Shown in pieces: positions 9,240 through 21,793 of a stretch of DNA of 64,000 nucleotides. The translations under genes and the position numbers were made by a program. Under the pieces are notes generated by a model, which worked only from the letters and a program-made list of their open reading frames with translations, was not told the origin of the DNA and made no database searches. Origin of the DNA: Bremia lactucae (Eukaryota > Oomycota > Peronosporomycetes > Peronosporales > Peronosporaceae); assembly GCF_004359215.1 (NCBI RefSeq), contig NC_090622.1:1669159-1733158 (forward strand). The letters are read 5' to 3'. Position 1 is the stretch's first letter; every line of letters starts with the position of its first letter.

Positions 9240-10340
9240 AAGTCCCGTAACGACCTTAACAGATTGGTTACATATCTGTTAAATGTCGCAGGGGCAAGAG
9301 TAAGTCCCTCGGCATGACAATCACTCCCATAGCATACCGCTTGGGGTGCTTACTGCTGTAAGCGGGATATCTTGTTCACGCATAAGGATCTGATAGAATC
9401 TATCCATCAGATTCATTGACAAAAAGATAGTACTCTTTGACATACTATCAATGATTCCGTCTTTTCGTGGTACCGGTGTTTGAGCGGGTACAGTTGCAGT
9501 GTTTAATTTATTGAATATATGCACAATCCGCCACCCTCCTGTTGCTTTACGCACACAGAAGGTCGGAGAGCTATGCGGGGAGGCTGACACCCTCACATAG
9601 CCCGCTGCTAAGCGGTCGGTCAAGAATTTGTCGATTGCTAATACTTTTTTACGGCGATGGCCACTGCTTCTTGACACAGTACTTCGAAATTGGAATTAGG
9701 TCGATTTTGTGTCGAGTGCCTTTATCCTTAGGCAAGTCGCGCGTTACTGACTCAGGGAGGACATCCTTAAATTCTTTTATATTCTGATAGAAAGATTTAG
9801 TCTTCAAAGACTCACAGGATTGGGACGTGAAACGTTTCATCGGAGTTCTCTCATTGAGGACACCATCGGTGAGCTACCTAGATCCGTTTATTCTCAGGAA
9901 ATACTATTGCCGACCAAATATCGACCATGTTATTGTAATCTGTGACAAAGACGCAGATCTGCTTGACTTTGCCACTACGCAGATCACGCAAGAATCGTTT
10001 CGGTTCAAGAGTTGTCAATTGAGTATCTCCGAAGTCAACTTGGAGGCGCTGTCAGATGGAGTGTATAAACGCCTACACTTGATCCGTTGTTTACTAAGAC
10101 ATTTGATGTCTCAGTTTCTTCTTTGGAATTGTATTCTAAAAGTACCTGGGAACCTTTGACCACAGGTTTCTAAGGACTTAATCCCACCGATTATGGGGAC
10201 TTATTCCCTCAGGTTTCATTTGGGGAGTATCCTGCCCAACTGCCTTAAGCTGTGGTTGCGCTGCCATAGCGAGATTGTAACGGCGATAGAACATCCCGTC
10301 ACTAGCTTACATGTACGCTTAAGGAAGCTTTCAGCCTAAG
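9240..10340 (-). pseudogene. Gypsy protease / reverse transcriptase fragment (copy 1)
   Basis: The minus strand at 9677-9321 encodes KFLTDRLAAGYVR, then TGGWRIVHIFNKLNTATVPAQTPVPRKDG, MDRFYQILMREQDIPLTAVSTPSG and MLW, the conserved N-terminal half of a gypsy reverse transcriptase. The stretch 9800-10340 is closely similar to 19200-19640 of the larger copy. It is truncated at both sides. Confidence 0.8.
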
Positions 10341-10399
10341 TATTGGGTAAATTCAGTAAATTGAATTTTATTTACCAAATAAATTCAATTTATTTAATT

Positions 10400-10590
10400 T
10401 CTATCAAGATTTTCCAGGACACACTAATATTCAGGTAATTGATCATTGGTCCACATTGGGTCTTCTGGCCCCCAATAGTGAACCTATATTTTGTCACGCT
10501 GTGCCCGCTATCCGGGCACAGCACCAGTCAGTATATTTTTATTTTGTTTTGTTTTAGTCCTGAAATGTGGCCCATTACATCGCCCCCTTC
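10400..10590 (-). mobile_element. Probable 3' LTR start of a second gypsy lineage
   Basis: On the minus strand a pol-end-like peptide (ALTVGELF, then EGGDVMGH) leads into TGTAATGGGCCACATTTCAGG, consistent with an LTR start after a chromodomain-type pol end. The LTR appears truncated near 10345-10400, where the sequence becomes a simple AT-rich stretch. Confidence 0.45.
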
Positions 10591-12591
10591 TCAAAATAGC
10601 TCACCAACCGTAAGTGCTCGATTGTCGTGACTTTGACGTTCACAACTGAAGCCACGATGACGGAGCACACGACCCACAACTTTACAGTACCCCCGAGAGC
10701 CATCAGCGGGAGTGCGACCATCCACGTGATCTATTAACAACTCATCCCTTGGGCTCTGTACGACTTGTTCGAAGCTCACACTCCGGACTCGCTTTTGACG
10801 ATGCAGGACTACTTTCGGTGTTTCCGCGTTTGCGCGGGAATAGTTTTGAGAACGTTGCGTACGACGCTTTGCAATGCTTTTGGTGCGCCTTTATCCGGCG
10901 TTGAATCTGGATGATCGAAGACGGAAAAAACTTTCCACAATGGCTTGATAATCGAGAGGACATTCACGCCTATCACTCAATCGGAGCATTCTGCGAAAAG
11001 TTATGCGAGAACGCTTGAACTGAGGAACGAATGTACCATGTTTACGTCAACGAGGGGTGCCGCTCTTGCGGCTTGGTGCCACGTCCATCTCGCAACGAAT
11101 GGCAAGGACACGTCGCTGAGTGGATGCTCAGCGAACGCGAGCCAGCCTGAATTAAAAAGTACGAGCGCAGTCTCTACGAGCGGTGGACTGCAGTTATTCG
11201 TGGTGCGCCTCGATGGCGTCACAACTGGGCAGCGGAGTCAATCTCCGCTGAATGCCGAGCGCAGGGCAGCGACACATTCGTCTGCACATCCTGTTGCGCG
11301 ATACTTGTCTCTCACCACCATGAATCACGACACAGTTCCTGGCCGTCTTATCGTTCTCGCTCACCATAATAACATTCGCGTCTGTGGTCGCATGGGGGTA
11401 GCGCGACTCCGTGGACTCATATGCCCGAATAACTTCTGAAACGTCGCGTAGAAACGAGGAGTGCGGATCCTGCTCGGGTAGGAACCCAATCCAGCAAAAG
11501 CGATACTTGCGCGCGATTGGAATCGCGCGCCCCCCCGTGAGCCAATGGTGCTGCTTCGCGGTGAGGGTCATCGTGACTCAAAATACGAGCCACGAGCCAG
11601 TGGACCTGACCTTTTGAATCCAGAAGCGGTGGTGGGGCCTCGAGATGATAACGCTGGCGTCCTGGATGCCCGGACGATGTTGATGAGGCTGTCAACAAGG
11701 CTACCGACGCTCAACTAGAAGCTGAGAATGCTCTCGGGCGAGCTGCACAGGCGAAGAAGACCGCAATTGAAATCCGGCAATCGAACCCCGAACTGTTCGA
11801 CGGGATGGGAACCTGGAACGCAGGCTCTCGGTCATGTGCCGACGGTAACGCAGCCGCGTACAATGTCATCGGCGCGTCAAGCATAGCAGGAAGGGAGGTC
11901 GATCTAGGAGCCCTTGATTCCGCTATCGGAACCAACCCGTGAACCGTAGCCGGGAAAAATCATTCTAGCCGCTCGACGTAGAACGTCGGGTGAAGCTGCA
12001 ACGATGAGGAAAAATCCAGCGTGTAGGCATCGCCGATCGCCTTAAAAACCTTGAATAGGCCGAAGAAGCGTGCCGAGTTTTCTCGCGCCTAGGTTGGTAA
12101 CTGCTTAATTTCTTAGGCCTTCTGTATATTAAATATTACATGATTACCTCTTTGAAACTTACTTATGTTTTACTACCATGTTTATCTGCACTCTCTTTCT
12201 GTTTATTCAATGCAGACTGAAGTGCAACACGTACAAACCGGGTGAGGGCTTGACGTTGGAGAATAATCTCCGACAGAGCTATGTCAACAAGTGGTCGCGC
12301 CGACTCAATCAGCGCGTAGTTGGCAGTAGGTGAACGCGTACCCGAAGACGGGTCAATAAGTGTCTGCGCAGTCCATCGAGATAGCGGGGACGCCACGCCA
12401 CGTGAAGTCAAAACAGCAGACTTCGTTTTGGATCGGGTGACTATATTCGCGCTCAAAATACCGTGAGCTTCCCTCGATCGTTGTTTGTCACGTTCACCCC
12501 ACCTAGAGTGGAGCCACGAGGCCCCGTGAGGCGACCCACGGCAAGAACAGTAGGAACTCGAGGGTGTCGAGCCGAGTTCACAAAAAAGGTG

Positions 12592-13085
12592 TTAAGCCTG
12601 TTGACGCGTGTACATCAACGTTGAGTGCGAACTCAGCAAGTGGTAAAATGCACTCCAACCCATGCAGGAAGCAGCATAACTCCGAAGAACATATTCAAGG
12701 ACACGACTCAGGCATTCAATTTGCCCATTCGTTTCCGGATGAGCCGCAATTGACATCTGCAGCTTCGTCCCGAAAAGCTTGAACAGTAACGTCCAAAATG
12801 CAGATGTGAATCTGGGATCACGGTCCGACACAATATTATCCAGCAAGCCGGATGGCGAAACACAGCGTCAATAAAGTGCACCGCGGTTTCTGCCACGGTG
12901 ATCGTAGCGTGAAGATGCACCAGGTGTGTCATCCTGCTGAATCTGTCGACAAATACCAGAACACCCGTTCGAACTTGACTATTGAGGGCGAGCCCGAACA
13001 TAAAGTCCATCGAAACTGAACGCCAAGCTTCAGGTGCTATCGGCAATGGTCGCAAGAGAGCCTGCGACGATGGAGATGTCTTCAC
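12592..13085 (-). pseudogene. Gypsy integrase core fragment
   Basis: Two overlapping frames carry the DDE integrase core: MDF..DRFSR (first Asp region), SDRDPRF (second Asp) and HPETNGQIE (catalytic Glu). The frameshift at about 12840 makes it non-functional. Confidence 0.8.
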
Positions 13086-13579
13086 ACATTGAAAGATTTC
13101 GCATATACGAATCCAGTTGCGTACTCACATGTACATATGAGGCCAGAAGAAGTCGCGAGACACAGCCGCAACAGTCTTCTCGCGGCGTAGGCGGCCACCA
13201 ATTGTAGCATCGTGATGATCGTGAAGAATTCGAGCAAGCAAATCCGAATCGTTGGTGACGACTGTACGAGGAACATCGAAGTGGTCGATGCTATACAGAA
13301 GCCAGTCACCGTCTAAACTGTACCGCTGAATTGATCACGCTTGGTTCGTGACAGAGCACCCAGTGCAACATCACTACGAACACGCAGATAAGCGATACTA
13401 TTCGCGTAGTCAGGTTCATTCTCGTAAGCAGCGATTATTTCATCGAATAAGCACAGCTCGAGGGAGACCCGAATCAAATTTAGCGATACATATATCGCAC
13501 ATATTCTTCATTGTCATCGTCGTCAGTCACCTGGCGACTCAGCGCGGTCCGAGGATCGTAGTCAGGACCTCGTGATATA

Positions 13580-13974
13580 GCATACCTTGAAGAAAATGTT
13601 ATCAGCGGCAATAGGCAACTTAGAAGAGATGCAACTCTGACTAGAGTATGACAATAATTAGAATATCCGCATATAAATATAAACTTTTTGATTAATTATT
13701 TTAAATTAAAACCATGCTAAAAAAAGCAATTACACCTGAAAAAATTAGTGAAATTAAATTATTTTCTATTTTAAGTTTCAGAACTATAACAGCAGCCGCT
13801 GAAGTTAAGTAAGTTAAACTGGCAACTATTGGTCTTGCCCGGTTTGTAATGCACGACTTAGTTGTACCCCGAAAAGAAGGACAGTCACCGTGACATCCGT
13901 TGGGATAAGTGCAGAGTCTTCGTCGCTGTGCGCAGCGATACATGATCGGTATATAAAGCAAAGGTGCGTTTTTA
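13580..13974. other. AT-rich insertion inside gypsy RNase H/integrase spacer
   Basis: Between the RNase H and integrase parts lies about 390 bp of different composition, AT-rich at 13650-13800. Its minus strand reads as a hydrophobic peptide (ASLTYLTSAAAVIVLKLKIE, then LISLIFSGVIAFFSMVLI). It could be organellar DNA or another mobile piece; I cannot identify it. Confidence 0.35.
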
Positions 13975-14420
13975 ATCGTACAAAGTACGAACGTGATTTC
14001 GCTTTCCAAGCAGATGAACCCGGAACTTGATAAGTGCGTAACGCATTGCTAACAACTCCTTATTATGAACTGGGAAGTTCTTCTCCGCTGGCTTCTTCTG
14101 CCGTGACTGATAACTCACGATATGATAACGGCCCTCATCATCAAATTGCATGAGGGCGCAACCGATTGCGAAGTCACTTGCATCGCATACCACGTCGAAT
14201 CGCTTGGAGTCGTCCGGAAGGACAACACTCGGGCTGAACCTAGGCTCCGATTTACTGCATCGAAGACCGTTTGGTGCTCTGGACGCCACGACGATGTGGC
14301 ATCTTTCTTCAAATGTGACGATAAAGGCTGTATAGAACCGGCATAATCCTTTGCATACTTATGCAAGTAGGGTAATCGTTGATAGAAGGACAAGATCGTT
14401 AGCATTGTATGAAATAACGA

Positions 14421-14999
14421 TAGCGTCTCCGCCCGTACCATCAGATCGAGGATTCTTCCGATTCCGGATCACCCCGGAACGGTCTGAGGCGTCTGCCAAA
14501 GCCTGATGGCCCCGAGCTAAAGAATGATGTCTCAGGACTCTGTCCTGAGACACGGCCTATGCTTTGCACAGTTCTTACAAATGCTTCCCAAGTTTGGAAC
14601 AAAGAAGTGACATCCTTTGTACCACCGATGTCGAAATAAGGCATCGATGCAGAATTCTGTTTCGTCTACGATAGGAGTAGCAGGTCACTTGTTACTGCCA
14701 TCTCCACTAGTCACCTCCAATTGAAGTAAGTTGCGACTTCTTTCCCGCAGTAGACGCATGAGCGTCTACGGAAACATTTGAATTTCTAACACTGCACTGA
14801 TCCGTGCAGCTGCCAGCTATGCGGCCATACGGACGACGAGCACGGTTTAAGCACCATGCGCAAAATAATTAATTTTAAGCAAAAGTCACATTGCAATAAA
14901 ATTGGAGTTTAGAATAAGAGCCAGTAGTGCAAAATTTATAGAGAAATACATAATTGTATATCTCTGTCACTCCACATCAGTCACTATTGCGACTGTTGG
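14421..14999 (-). pseudogene. Gypsy gag-like fragment, minus copy of an inverted pair
   Basis: The minus strand starts ASMPYFDIGGTKDVTSLFQTW and continues to GPSGFGRRLRPFRGDPE. The plus strand at 15440-16430 carries the same beginning and end with about 800 bp more between them, so this copy has an internal deletion. The region 14700-14999 is non-coding leader with no further features recognised. Confidence 0.6.
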
Positions 15000-15180
15000 T
15001 TAAGAGGGGTGATGTATTTGGGTGTCCCGTAACATATTTTTATTTAATTTTATAAGAGGAATAATTAGTATTATATCCTATGAAATGAAATAAATAAAGA
15101 AGTACACATAATAATCTTTATCAATTTTGACTCAATAAATCCAATATTACTAAATTGGGTGATATTGACGCAATAAGAAA
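15000..15180 (+). mobile_element. LTR fragment related to family b
   Basis: Shares TATAAGAGGAATAAT, AATTTTGACT.AATA and GACGCAATAAGAAATTA.GCTATTG with the starts of the LTRs at 7503 and 22288. It stops before the R-region part, so it is a 5' LTR piece joined to the gag-like sequence that follows. Confidence 0.55.
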
Positions 15181-16455
15181 TTATGCTATTGGTGGTGCTA
15201 GTATGCGTCTCCAGGAACAGAGTAATTCTAGAGTTTGCGCCAAGCGCCGTGTTAGCTCTAATGTTAACATGAGCCTACGGGAAAGGAACTTCGATGCTTT
15301 GCGGTGTGCTCCCGAAAAGAAGCCTTCGTTGTCCTCTAAAGGCAACCTAATTCTTTGGTCTGGTATTACCAAAGATCGATACTATACAGTGTTGTTCGAC
15401 TCATCCAGGCTTCACAAGCCTGGTGAGGACGAAACAGAATTCTGCATCGATGCCTTATTTTGACATCGGTGGTACACCTGTAAGCGGGCGAAGGATGTTA
15501 CTCCTTCGTTCCAATCTTGGGAAGCATCTGTACAGAATGTGTAAAGCAAAGGCCGCGAGATCTGGCTTGACAAACTGGATGCTTTCCGTAAACGTTCGAA
15601 AACGAACCGTAGTCGGTGCACGCTACAAGATGCACCGTTTTTCTGGAGAGGCAGGGTTACCTTGCCTCTCGTGGGGGGACTCACGCCTATGCTGTTGTAA
15701 GGGTGCAAGTCATGCTCATGAGGAGGCATATTATTTTAAAGATCCCCATCGGAGAACGCTCATCTTTTGTGAGATCCGCAAAGATATTGAGAACTTTCAA
15801 TCCTTTTACGAGCGCAAAAAGCGCTCGTTCTCTGATGACCCTCTGTCGAGGTGGATGGGTCACGTCGTACTGTCGAATGAGATCCGGAACGCCGATCATC
15901 AGTTTGGAACGAGGTTCTCACCTTTCATGCGAGGGTAGATACCGTTACCAACGAACAAATAATGTTTTTCGAACCCCTTGCACCTCATGGTTGTTTAAAA
16001 AGCTTTTAGCACGAAAACTCTTACACCACTCAAATCCGTCAATTAATGTGGAGGAGGAGGGAAAATCAAGTTGCCTCGTTTGACGAACCCGTATCAACAT
16101 CGTGATTTGGAACTCACCCGTCATTTTTTGAAGAGAACGTTTATCACGAGCTATCCCGTCGCCGCGAGTTAGCAATGATAGCTGATAATGTTTCTCGTGA
16201 CCAATTGAAAAATTGTGCGCAAGTCGCAACTGATCAACTGGCGAACGAAGGACACACTAGTCTCTTCAAAACGAGCTGGTGACAGCTCGTCAAAAAAAAT
16301 TTCCTTGAAGAAAGAAGGGATCGTCCGGTTCAAGAGAACCAGACTCTGTCCTAAGACTATCATTTTCTAGCTCGGGACCATCAGGCTTTGGCAGACGCCT
16401 TAGACCGTTCCGAGGTGATCCGGAATAAAAAGAATTCTCGTACTGATGGTACGGG
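15181..16455 (+). pseudogene. Gypsy gag-like region, plus copy of an inverted pair
   Basis: Frames on the plus strand encode MRLQEQSNSRVCAKRR, then ASMPYFDIGGT, KDVTPSFQSWEASVQN, a long middle part with MIADNVSRDQLKNCAQVA, and GPSGFGRRLRPFRGDPE. Stops and frameshifts are frequent. It is head-to-head with the minus copy at 14421-14700. Confidence 0.6.
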
Positions 16456-16934
16456 CAGAGACGCCTAACACAAAACGTAGGATGCGTTCACTCTACGAGA
16501 CAGCTTGACCGTGTACGCATTGCAGTACACGATACGGGCCGATATACTTGGGCAGTAACTTACTACTGACCACATTCGCCACTTCATATTTAGATAGGTT
16601 TACCGTTGATAGTAGGACAAGATCGTAACATTAAATGATAGAATGATTGCTCCTCCATTTTTGTCCGAGTTCTGTTTCTGTCAGTCCACCGCATCAGCGA
16701 CGGAATCCTGTACAAAACGGACCACTGCTTTTCTAGCCAGCAGAAAATCACCTGCTGACTCGGTTTTATGTATTTTTCAGTACGACCGGTTCGCACTGCA
16801 AATACGTCACAGTAAGAACATTATTGCTCTTACTAATATCATTGACTAGGTGGGTGTACGTGGATGGCCTGAGCCATTCATTTAAATTGATTTATGCTTT
16901 ATAGGAGCATGCACTGAATTGTTGACGGCAAATT

Positions 16935-17515
16935 TCAACATTGGCAAGAATTCGTTTTAACTCGTAAATAAATGGACGTATTTGCGTGGTATCGCTTCAA
17001 GAATACGATTTGGACATTACAATACTCTGTTGCGAATCTAGGGTCTCGATCAAAACAGATTTTCGGGAAATTCGAAGACGTAGTCCACAGATACGGACTG
17101 CGAAATCTCTGCCGGAACATACTGAGGTTATTACGGAGCAAGGGATGAAGCACTAGGTTTTACCCGTTGACAAACTCCGCAAGCAGATATGTACTTGCGG
17201 ACGAACTCATACTGGCGTGGCCAGTAGAAGTCGCAACTTATCGTGAGATAGGTCTTTTCACGTCCATGATGACCACTTATCAGTACTCATACATGATGCG
17301 TAGACGAAAATCATTAAAGGTGGGGATGATGATACGAGATGTGTCGCCAGCAATGGCTGTATAATATAATAAACCCCCTTTCGTGATGTATATCGATCTG
17401 TAGAGGATCGATAGAATTTCGACAAACCTTTCAAGGATTGTTGGGATGGGTTTTTTAGGGAATCCATCAACACTTTGAGAGCCTTACCTTGTTCTTGCTC
17501 TTCTGACATCGTCAA
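16935..17515 (-). pseudogene. Gypsy integrase fragment
   Basis: Minus-strand pieces include YTSRKGVYYI near the N-terminal region and FRQRFRSPYLWTTSSNFPKI with DRDPRFATEY (the second catalytic Asp region). Frameshifts separate them. Confidence 0.65.
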
Positions 17516-18049
17516 CTAATCTTGACGATGAAAAGTTTATTGTTGCAGCAGTGGCATTCTGCTCAATGTTGATTTGCACAGCCGGCTCGAAATCCGGCAG
17601 GCGCGAAAGGAATCAGCGACAACATTAAGTTGTCGTAAATTATGCTCCACAGAGAAGTTTTACTCCGCGAAGAAAGAAAACAATTTTGTAATTCTTTGGG
17701 AGATGTGTGGACTGTTTACGGCCGTGCGTAAAGACGCATGGCCCATACACACAATTAACGGTCTATCTCCCAAGATATGACCCTTAACTTAGCCAGTGCA
17801 TATTACATGACAAGGAGCTCCTTATCATGCACTGGAAAGTTGCGTTTAGCTGGTTAAAGCTGACGAGATTAATAAAAGACGACGCGCTCTGCGCCGTTTG
17901 TGTCATATTGCATTAACGCACAGCCGACCGCAAAATCTCTGGCGTCACAAACCACATGAAATGGTCGGTCTTGGTCTACAATCGACAGAATTGGCGATTC
18001 CATCAAGCTGACAATCAGCGTTCTATGACCACTTCGCACTTTTCTTCAA

Positions 18050-18880
18050 GAAAAATACATATACCTTTTTCGCCATAATTGCGTGAGTACTTGTGCAGGT
18101 ACGCTGCTAAGCCGAAAAACTTTCGAAGTCCCCTGACATCGACTGGCAAAAGCCTTTGTTATCGCCTTGATCTTTTTTGGATCCGAACATTCACCGTGTT
18201 TTCCCACGATGCACCCAAGAAGTAGTATTTTGCAGCAAATATACACTTCTTGAGAGTTGCATACAACTTGTGCTTACGCATAAGTGTTAGAGCCTTTCGG
18301 ATGTGAGTACGATGTATTTCAAAGTCCGACTTTTCGTTCATGGCTCTGCTATAAGCGAAGACATCATCAAAATAACTCGGTCTGAAATCCCGCACCGATC
18401 TTAACAGATCGGTTACACATCTGTTAAATGTTTAAGGGACAATTCTAAGTACCTGTGGCATGACTAGCCACTTCCATAGCATACCGCTTGGGGTGCTTAC
18501 TGCTGTGAACGCGATATCCTGCTCACGCATAAGGATCTGATAGAATCCATCCATCTGATCCATTGATGAAAAGATAATACTCTTTGACATACTGTCAATT
18601 ATTACGTCTTTACATGGTATTGGCGCTTGGCCCGGTACCGTTGCAGCGTCAATTTATTGATTGCATGCACCATCCACCACCCTCCTGTTGCTTTACGCAC
18701 ACAGAAGGTCGGAGAGCTATTCGGGGAAGTTGATTCCCTCACATGGCCCGCTGCTAAGCGGTCGGCCGAGAAATTGTCGCTCGCTAATACTTTTTACGAA
18801 GCGATGGCCATTGCTTCATGACACAGCATTTCGAACCTGAGATTAAATCTATTTCGTGTCGAGTGCATATATCCGGCAGC
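18050..18880 (-). pseudogene. Gypsy reverse transcriptase fragment
   Basis: RPSYFDDVFAYSRAMNEKSD (the catalytic FDD of RT), RTHIRKALTLMRKHKLYA and KKCIFAAK read on the minus strand at 18395-18159. The N-terminal RT half (18880-18420) is nearly the same sequence as 9321-9677. Stops break the frame. Confidence 0.8.
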
Positions 18881-20539
18881 TTGTGCCATTTCACGGCCTT
18901 TTTAGCAACAGCGTCGATCATTGTATAATGTGAGGTAGCTTTGGGGGGTCAAAAAGTAGATATGTAGCCTGTTCCCTTTGATGACCGTTAAACCGGAATA
19001 AAGGGGTGACTCAATTTCACATAACGTTTTAGTCTTATGTTGCATAATGTGCTCAAATAGCATCAAGTTACCTAAGGTAATTATTCTCACAAACGCTACA
19101 ACTTAAATACGAAGTTTATAAGCGAAACAGATACTCGCACGGTACTAGCTCAGGATAGACATCCTTACATTTTATTAAATCCTTATCTAAAGGGGTTTGT
19201 CTTCTAAGACTCCCAAGATTGGGACGTCAAACACTCAATCCGAGTCTTCTCATCGAGGACACTTTCATCCATCGATGAGCTGCTGAGAACTATTTCGTTC
19301 TCAGGAAATACTATTGCTGACTGAACATCGGCCACGTAGTTGTCATCTCTGACAAGTATGCAGATCCGCTTGACTTTGCTACTACGCAGATCACGCAAGA
19401 ACCTTTTCGGTTCTAGCGTTGAAAATTGAGTTATCTCCGAAGTTAATATCGGAGGCGCTACTAGATCAAGTATGTAAGCGTCTACACTTGATCCATTATT
19501 TACTCTGACATTGAATGTCTCAGTTTTCTCTTTGGAACATTTTTTAAAAGGTACCTCAGAAATTTTGACCTCAAGTTTTTAGGTTCTTATTCCCACAGGT
19601 TCTTCGGGGTTTATTCCATCAATTTTTATTTGGGGAGTATTCTCCCCAGCTGCCTCATGCTGTGGTTGCGCTATCACAGCGAGATTCTCTTCGACCGACT
19701 CTCCAGTCGATCAAGGACTTTTGCTCTACCTCTATTAGACATGAGTTTCAAACTTTTCTGGATGTTGCTGTCTGAGCAAGCATCCTTGTTTCTTACGACT
19801 CACCTGATTCGAGTGGTCGAGCTTCGACGCTGCCTGCGCTTGTGATAGCCGTCAGTAACTATGTCCACGTCACAATGGTGGGCCTTCGACGCTGTCTTTG
19901 CTTGTGCGCAGTCGTCGGGATCTAACGTCACAGTGTGCTGAGAATACACACTGAGGTCTTGTGCAGTCATGCTAAACGACCGAACCACAAGTGAGGCCAT
20001 CGCATTCCCTCGTAGGACATCCACACACTTGTGGACGCTCCAAGACATTCATCAGATGGCCATCTGATGAACAAAAGACAGACATCGTCACGGCTTGATG
20101 CTGCCAATTTATACATGGCTCGTATTTTTTGAGCCATGGTAATTTAAGGATGACATCAAATTTGTCATCCAAATCTAGTACGATGAAATCATTATCGTAC
20201 TGTTTACCCTAAATCGTGTATTGGATACTAGCTACACGTTTCTTTACTGTTCCAGATGTGCCTGTTGCTAGGCGCACTGTTATTCTCGTTAGAGGGATAT
20301 CGCGCTCAATAAATTTGAGTGTGCGATCTTCTAGCGAATTGGCGCCTAGTAAAATTATTAGATGCAAAACAATCGAATAGAGACTTAAGTGGTAATTAAT
20401 TTGACAATTTTATTTTCAGGGTGATAAGGTTAACCTTATCCCGTGGGGCAGTTGCACGCAATGTTTGTGTGTGAGGAGCAACTTTCGTCCCAAGACGTGC
20501 AAATTCTTTTGACGTTGCCGGATCAGTAGGGCGCTCCGC

Positions 20540-21679
20540 ACCTACTGACTCCGATCGTTTTTACGACCCGCCTCGCCATTGCGATTCGTAGCAGCGTCGG
20601 ATCCGCGTCCTCCGGTGTTCCTAGCGAGGGGTCGGTCTTTTTGCTCAGTGATTGTAGGCACTGGCTGTGAGGCACCACACTCATAGGCGTAGTGGCCCGT
20701 CTTTTGACAAATATCACATTTTTGTAACCGTCTGTAACTTGAAGAGCGAGGTTTCTCGCTCTCTATATACGAAAGATTCATGGGTTATGGACCTCCATTT
20801 TCTTGTGTCGTCTCTGTGGACGATATGCACCCAAGTGGACGAAATCCTGTTTAAAACTGAAGTTCTCATGTTCCGCTGTAAAGATCGCTTGTCGAGCGAC
20901 TCTAATTCTAGCTGGAACAGGTGAGTCTTAACAGGACCGTTTGCAAGACCTTTTATAAACACAGTTACCTGTGTTTGTTCATCTATTGGATGACTAACGA
21001 TACAACTGAACAGGTATCGTGTATGTTGGGCATAAGCGTGTAGATCACGCTTGCCCTGCTTCAAATTCAGGAGCCCGGCTTGAGCCCTGAATTCGGCACG
21101 TGGCGGCTCTAATATTTGTCTGAGCCGGGTCATTAACGACCTCATACGACCTAAATTCCAATGGGTCGTGAATGTTGAGCCCAAGGCCCAAGATTTGGCA
21201 CGTCCGGCTAATTGGACATGCCAAATTTCATTTCGTCGCATCATCACTGATACGACGAGCTTCCATGGCATTGTCTCATTCAAGAAACATCTTCAAAGGG
21301 AGTCGCCCTCGACTGCCTCAAACTTCGAGATTTCTAACCATAAGCTTTCGGGTCGAAGCGGAAGCATTGGACCATTAGCAGCACGTAAATGCTGCTGTCT
21401 TAACAGTTCCAGCTGTCGAGTACCCTGTTCTCTCAACGCCTCTGTGTGTTGAGAGCATTGCTAGTGAAGCAAGGCTAATTTTTCTAGGGCCCCGTCGAGT
21501 TCGTGTTGAATGAGCTCGGCTATGGCTGCATGCTGTTCGTCTGTGCTCAGAGTGAACAGCACAGCGCTAACGGCTGGATGCTGGTCATCTGTGTTCAGAG
21601 TGAACAGCATAGCGCCAACGGCTGGCCCGCCTTCGACTGAACTCATTCGTTCGATCGTTCTCCATTCAATGTCACTCAA
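20540..21679 (-). pseudogene. Gypsy gag with CCHC zinc knuckle
   Basis: The N-terminal frame begins near 21679 (DIEWRTIERM) and contains an imperfect internal repeat (GAMLFTLNTDDQHPAV / SAVLFTLSTDEQHAAI). The central gag region is at 21280-20730: RQILEPPRAEFRAQAGLLNL, DLHAYAQHTRYLFSCIV. The nucleocapsid knuckle CDICQKTGHYAYEC is at about 20715. Frameshifts separate the parts. Confidence 0.8.
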
Positions 21680-21774
21680 ATGAGTAAACCTCTAACGCGT
21701 TGCGTGATAATCTTCTTGAGGGGCTTGATCCATCATGTACATGTCGGATGGAACGTGCATGGGCCGTTGAATGG

Positions 21775-21793
21775 ACTACGAAGTGCTACCAGG
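21775..21793 (-). promoter_or_regulatory. Primer-binding site of the large gypsy element
   Basis: Minus strand TGGTAGCACTTCGTAGTCC begins two bases after the LTR end. It is the same as at 1-35 except for one base. The tRNA primer was not identified. Confidence 0.6.

Larger units (their letters stand above)
10591..14420 (-). mobile_element. Degraded Ty3/gypsy element, second lineage (RNase H, integrase)
   Basis: In minus-strand order: RNase H-related sequence at 14390-13975 (LPYLHKYAKDYAGSI, WRPEH, VVCDASDFAIGCALMQFDDEG, YQSRQKKPAEKNFPVH, NKELLAMRYAL), then integrase at 13085-12592 (WRSVSMDFMFGL, VFVDRFSRMTHLV, IVSDRDPRFTSAFW, AAHPETNGQIE). Below 12470 only scattered pol-end similarity remains. 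All frames are interrupted. Reverse transcriptase and gag are missing. The region 13580-13970 is foreign to it. Confidence 0.8.
16456..21793 (-). mobile_element. Large degraded Ty3/gypsy element (internal region), minus strand
   Basis: Reading leftward from the LTR at 21794-22288: primer-binding site, gag with CCHC knuckle (21680-20540), protease region (20200-19900), reverse transcriptase (about 19000-18050), RNase H (about 18010-17760), integrase (17520-16900) and the pol end (16830-16456). The gene order is normal for Ty3/gypsy. Frames are broken throughout. The 3' LTR is missing: the copy stops at about 16456, against an oppositely oriented gag-like fragment. Confidence 0.85.
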
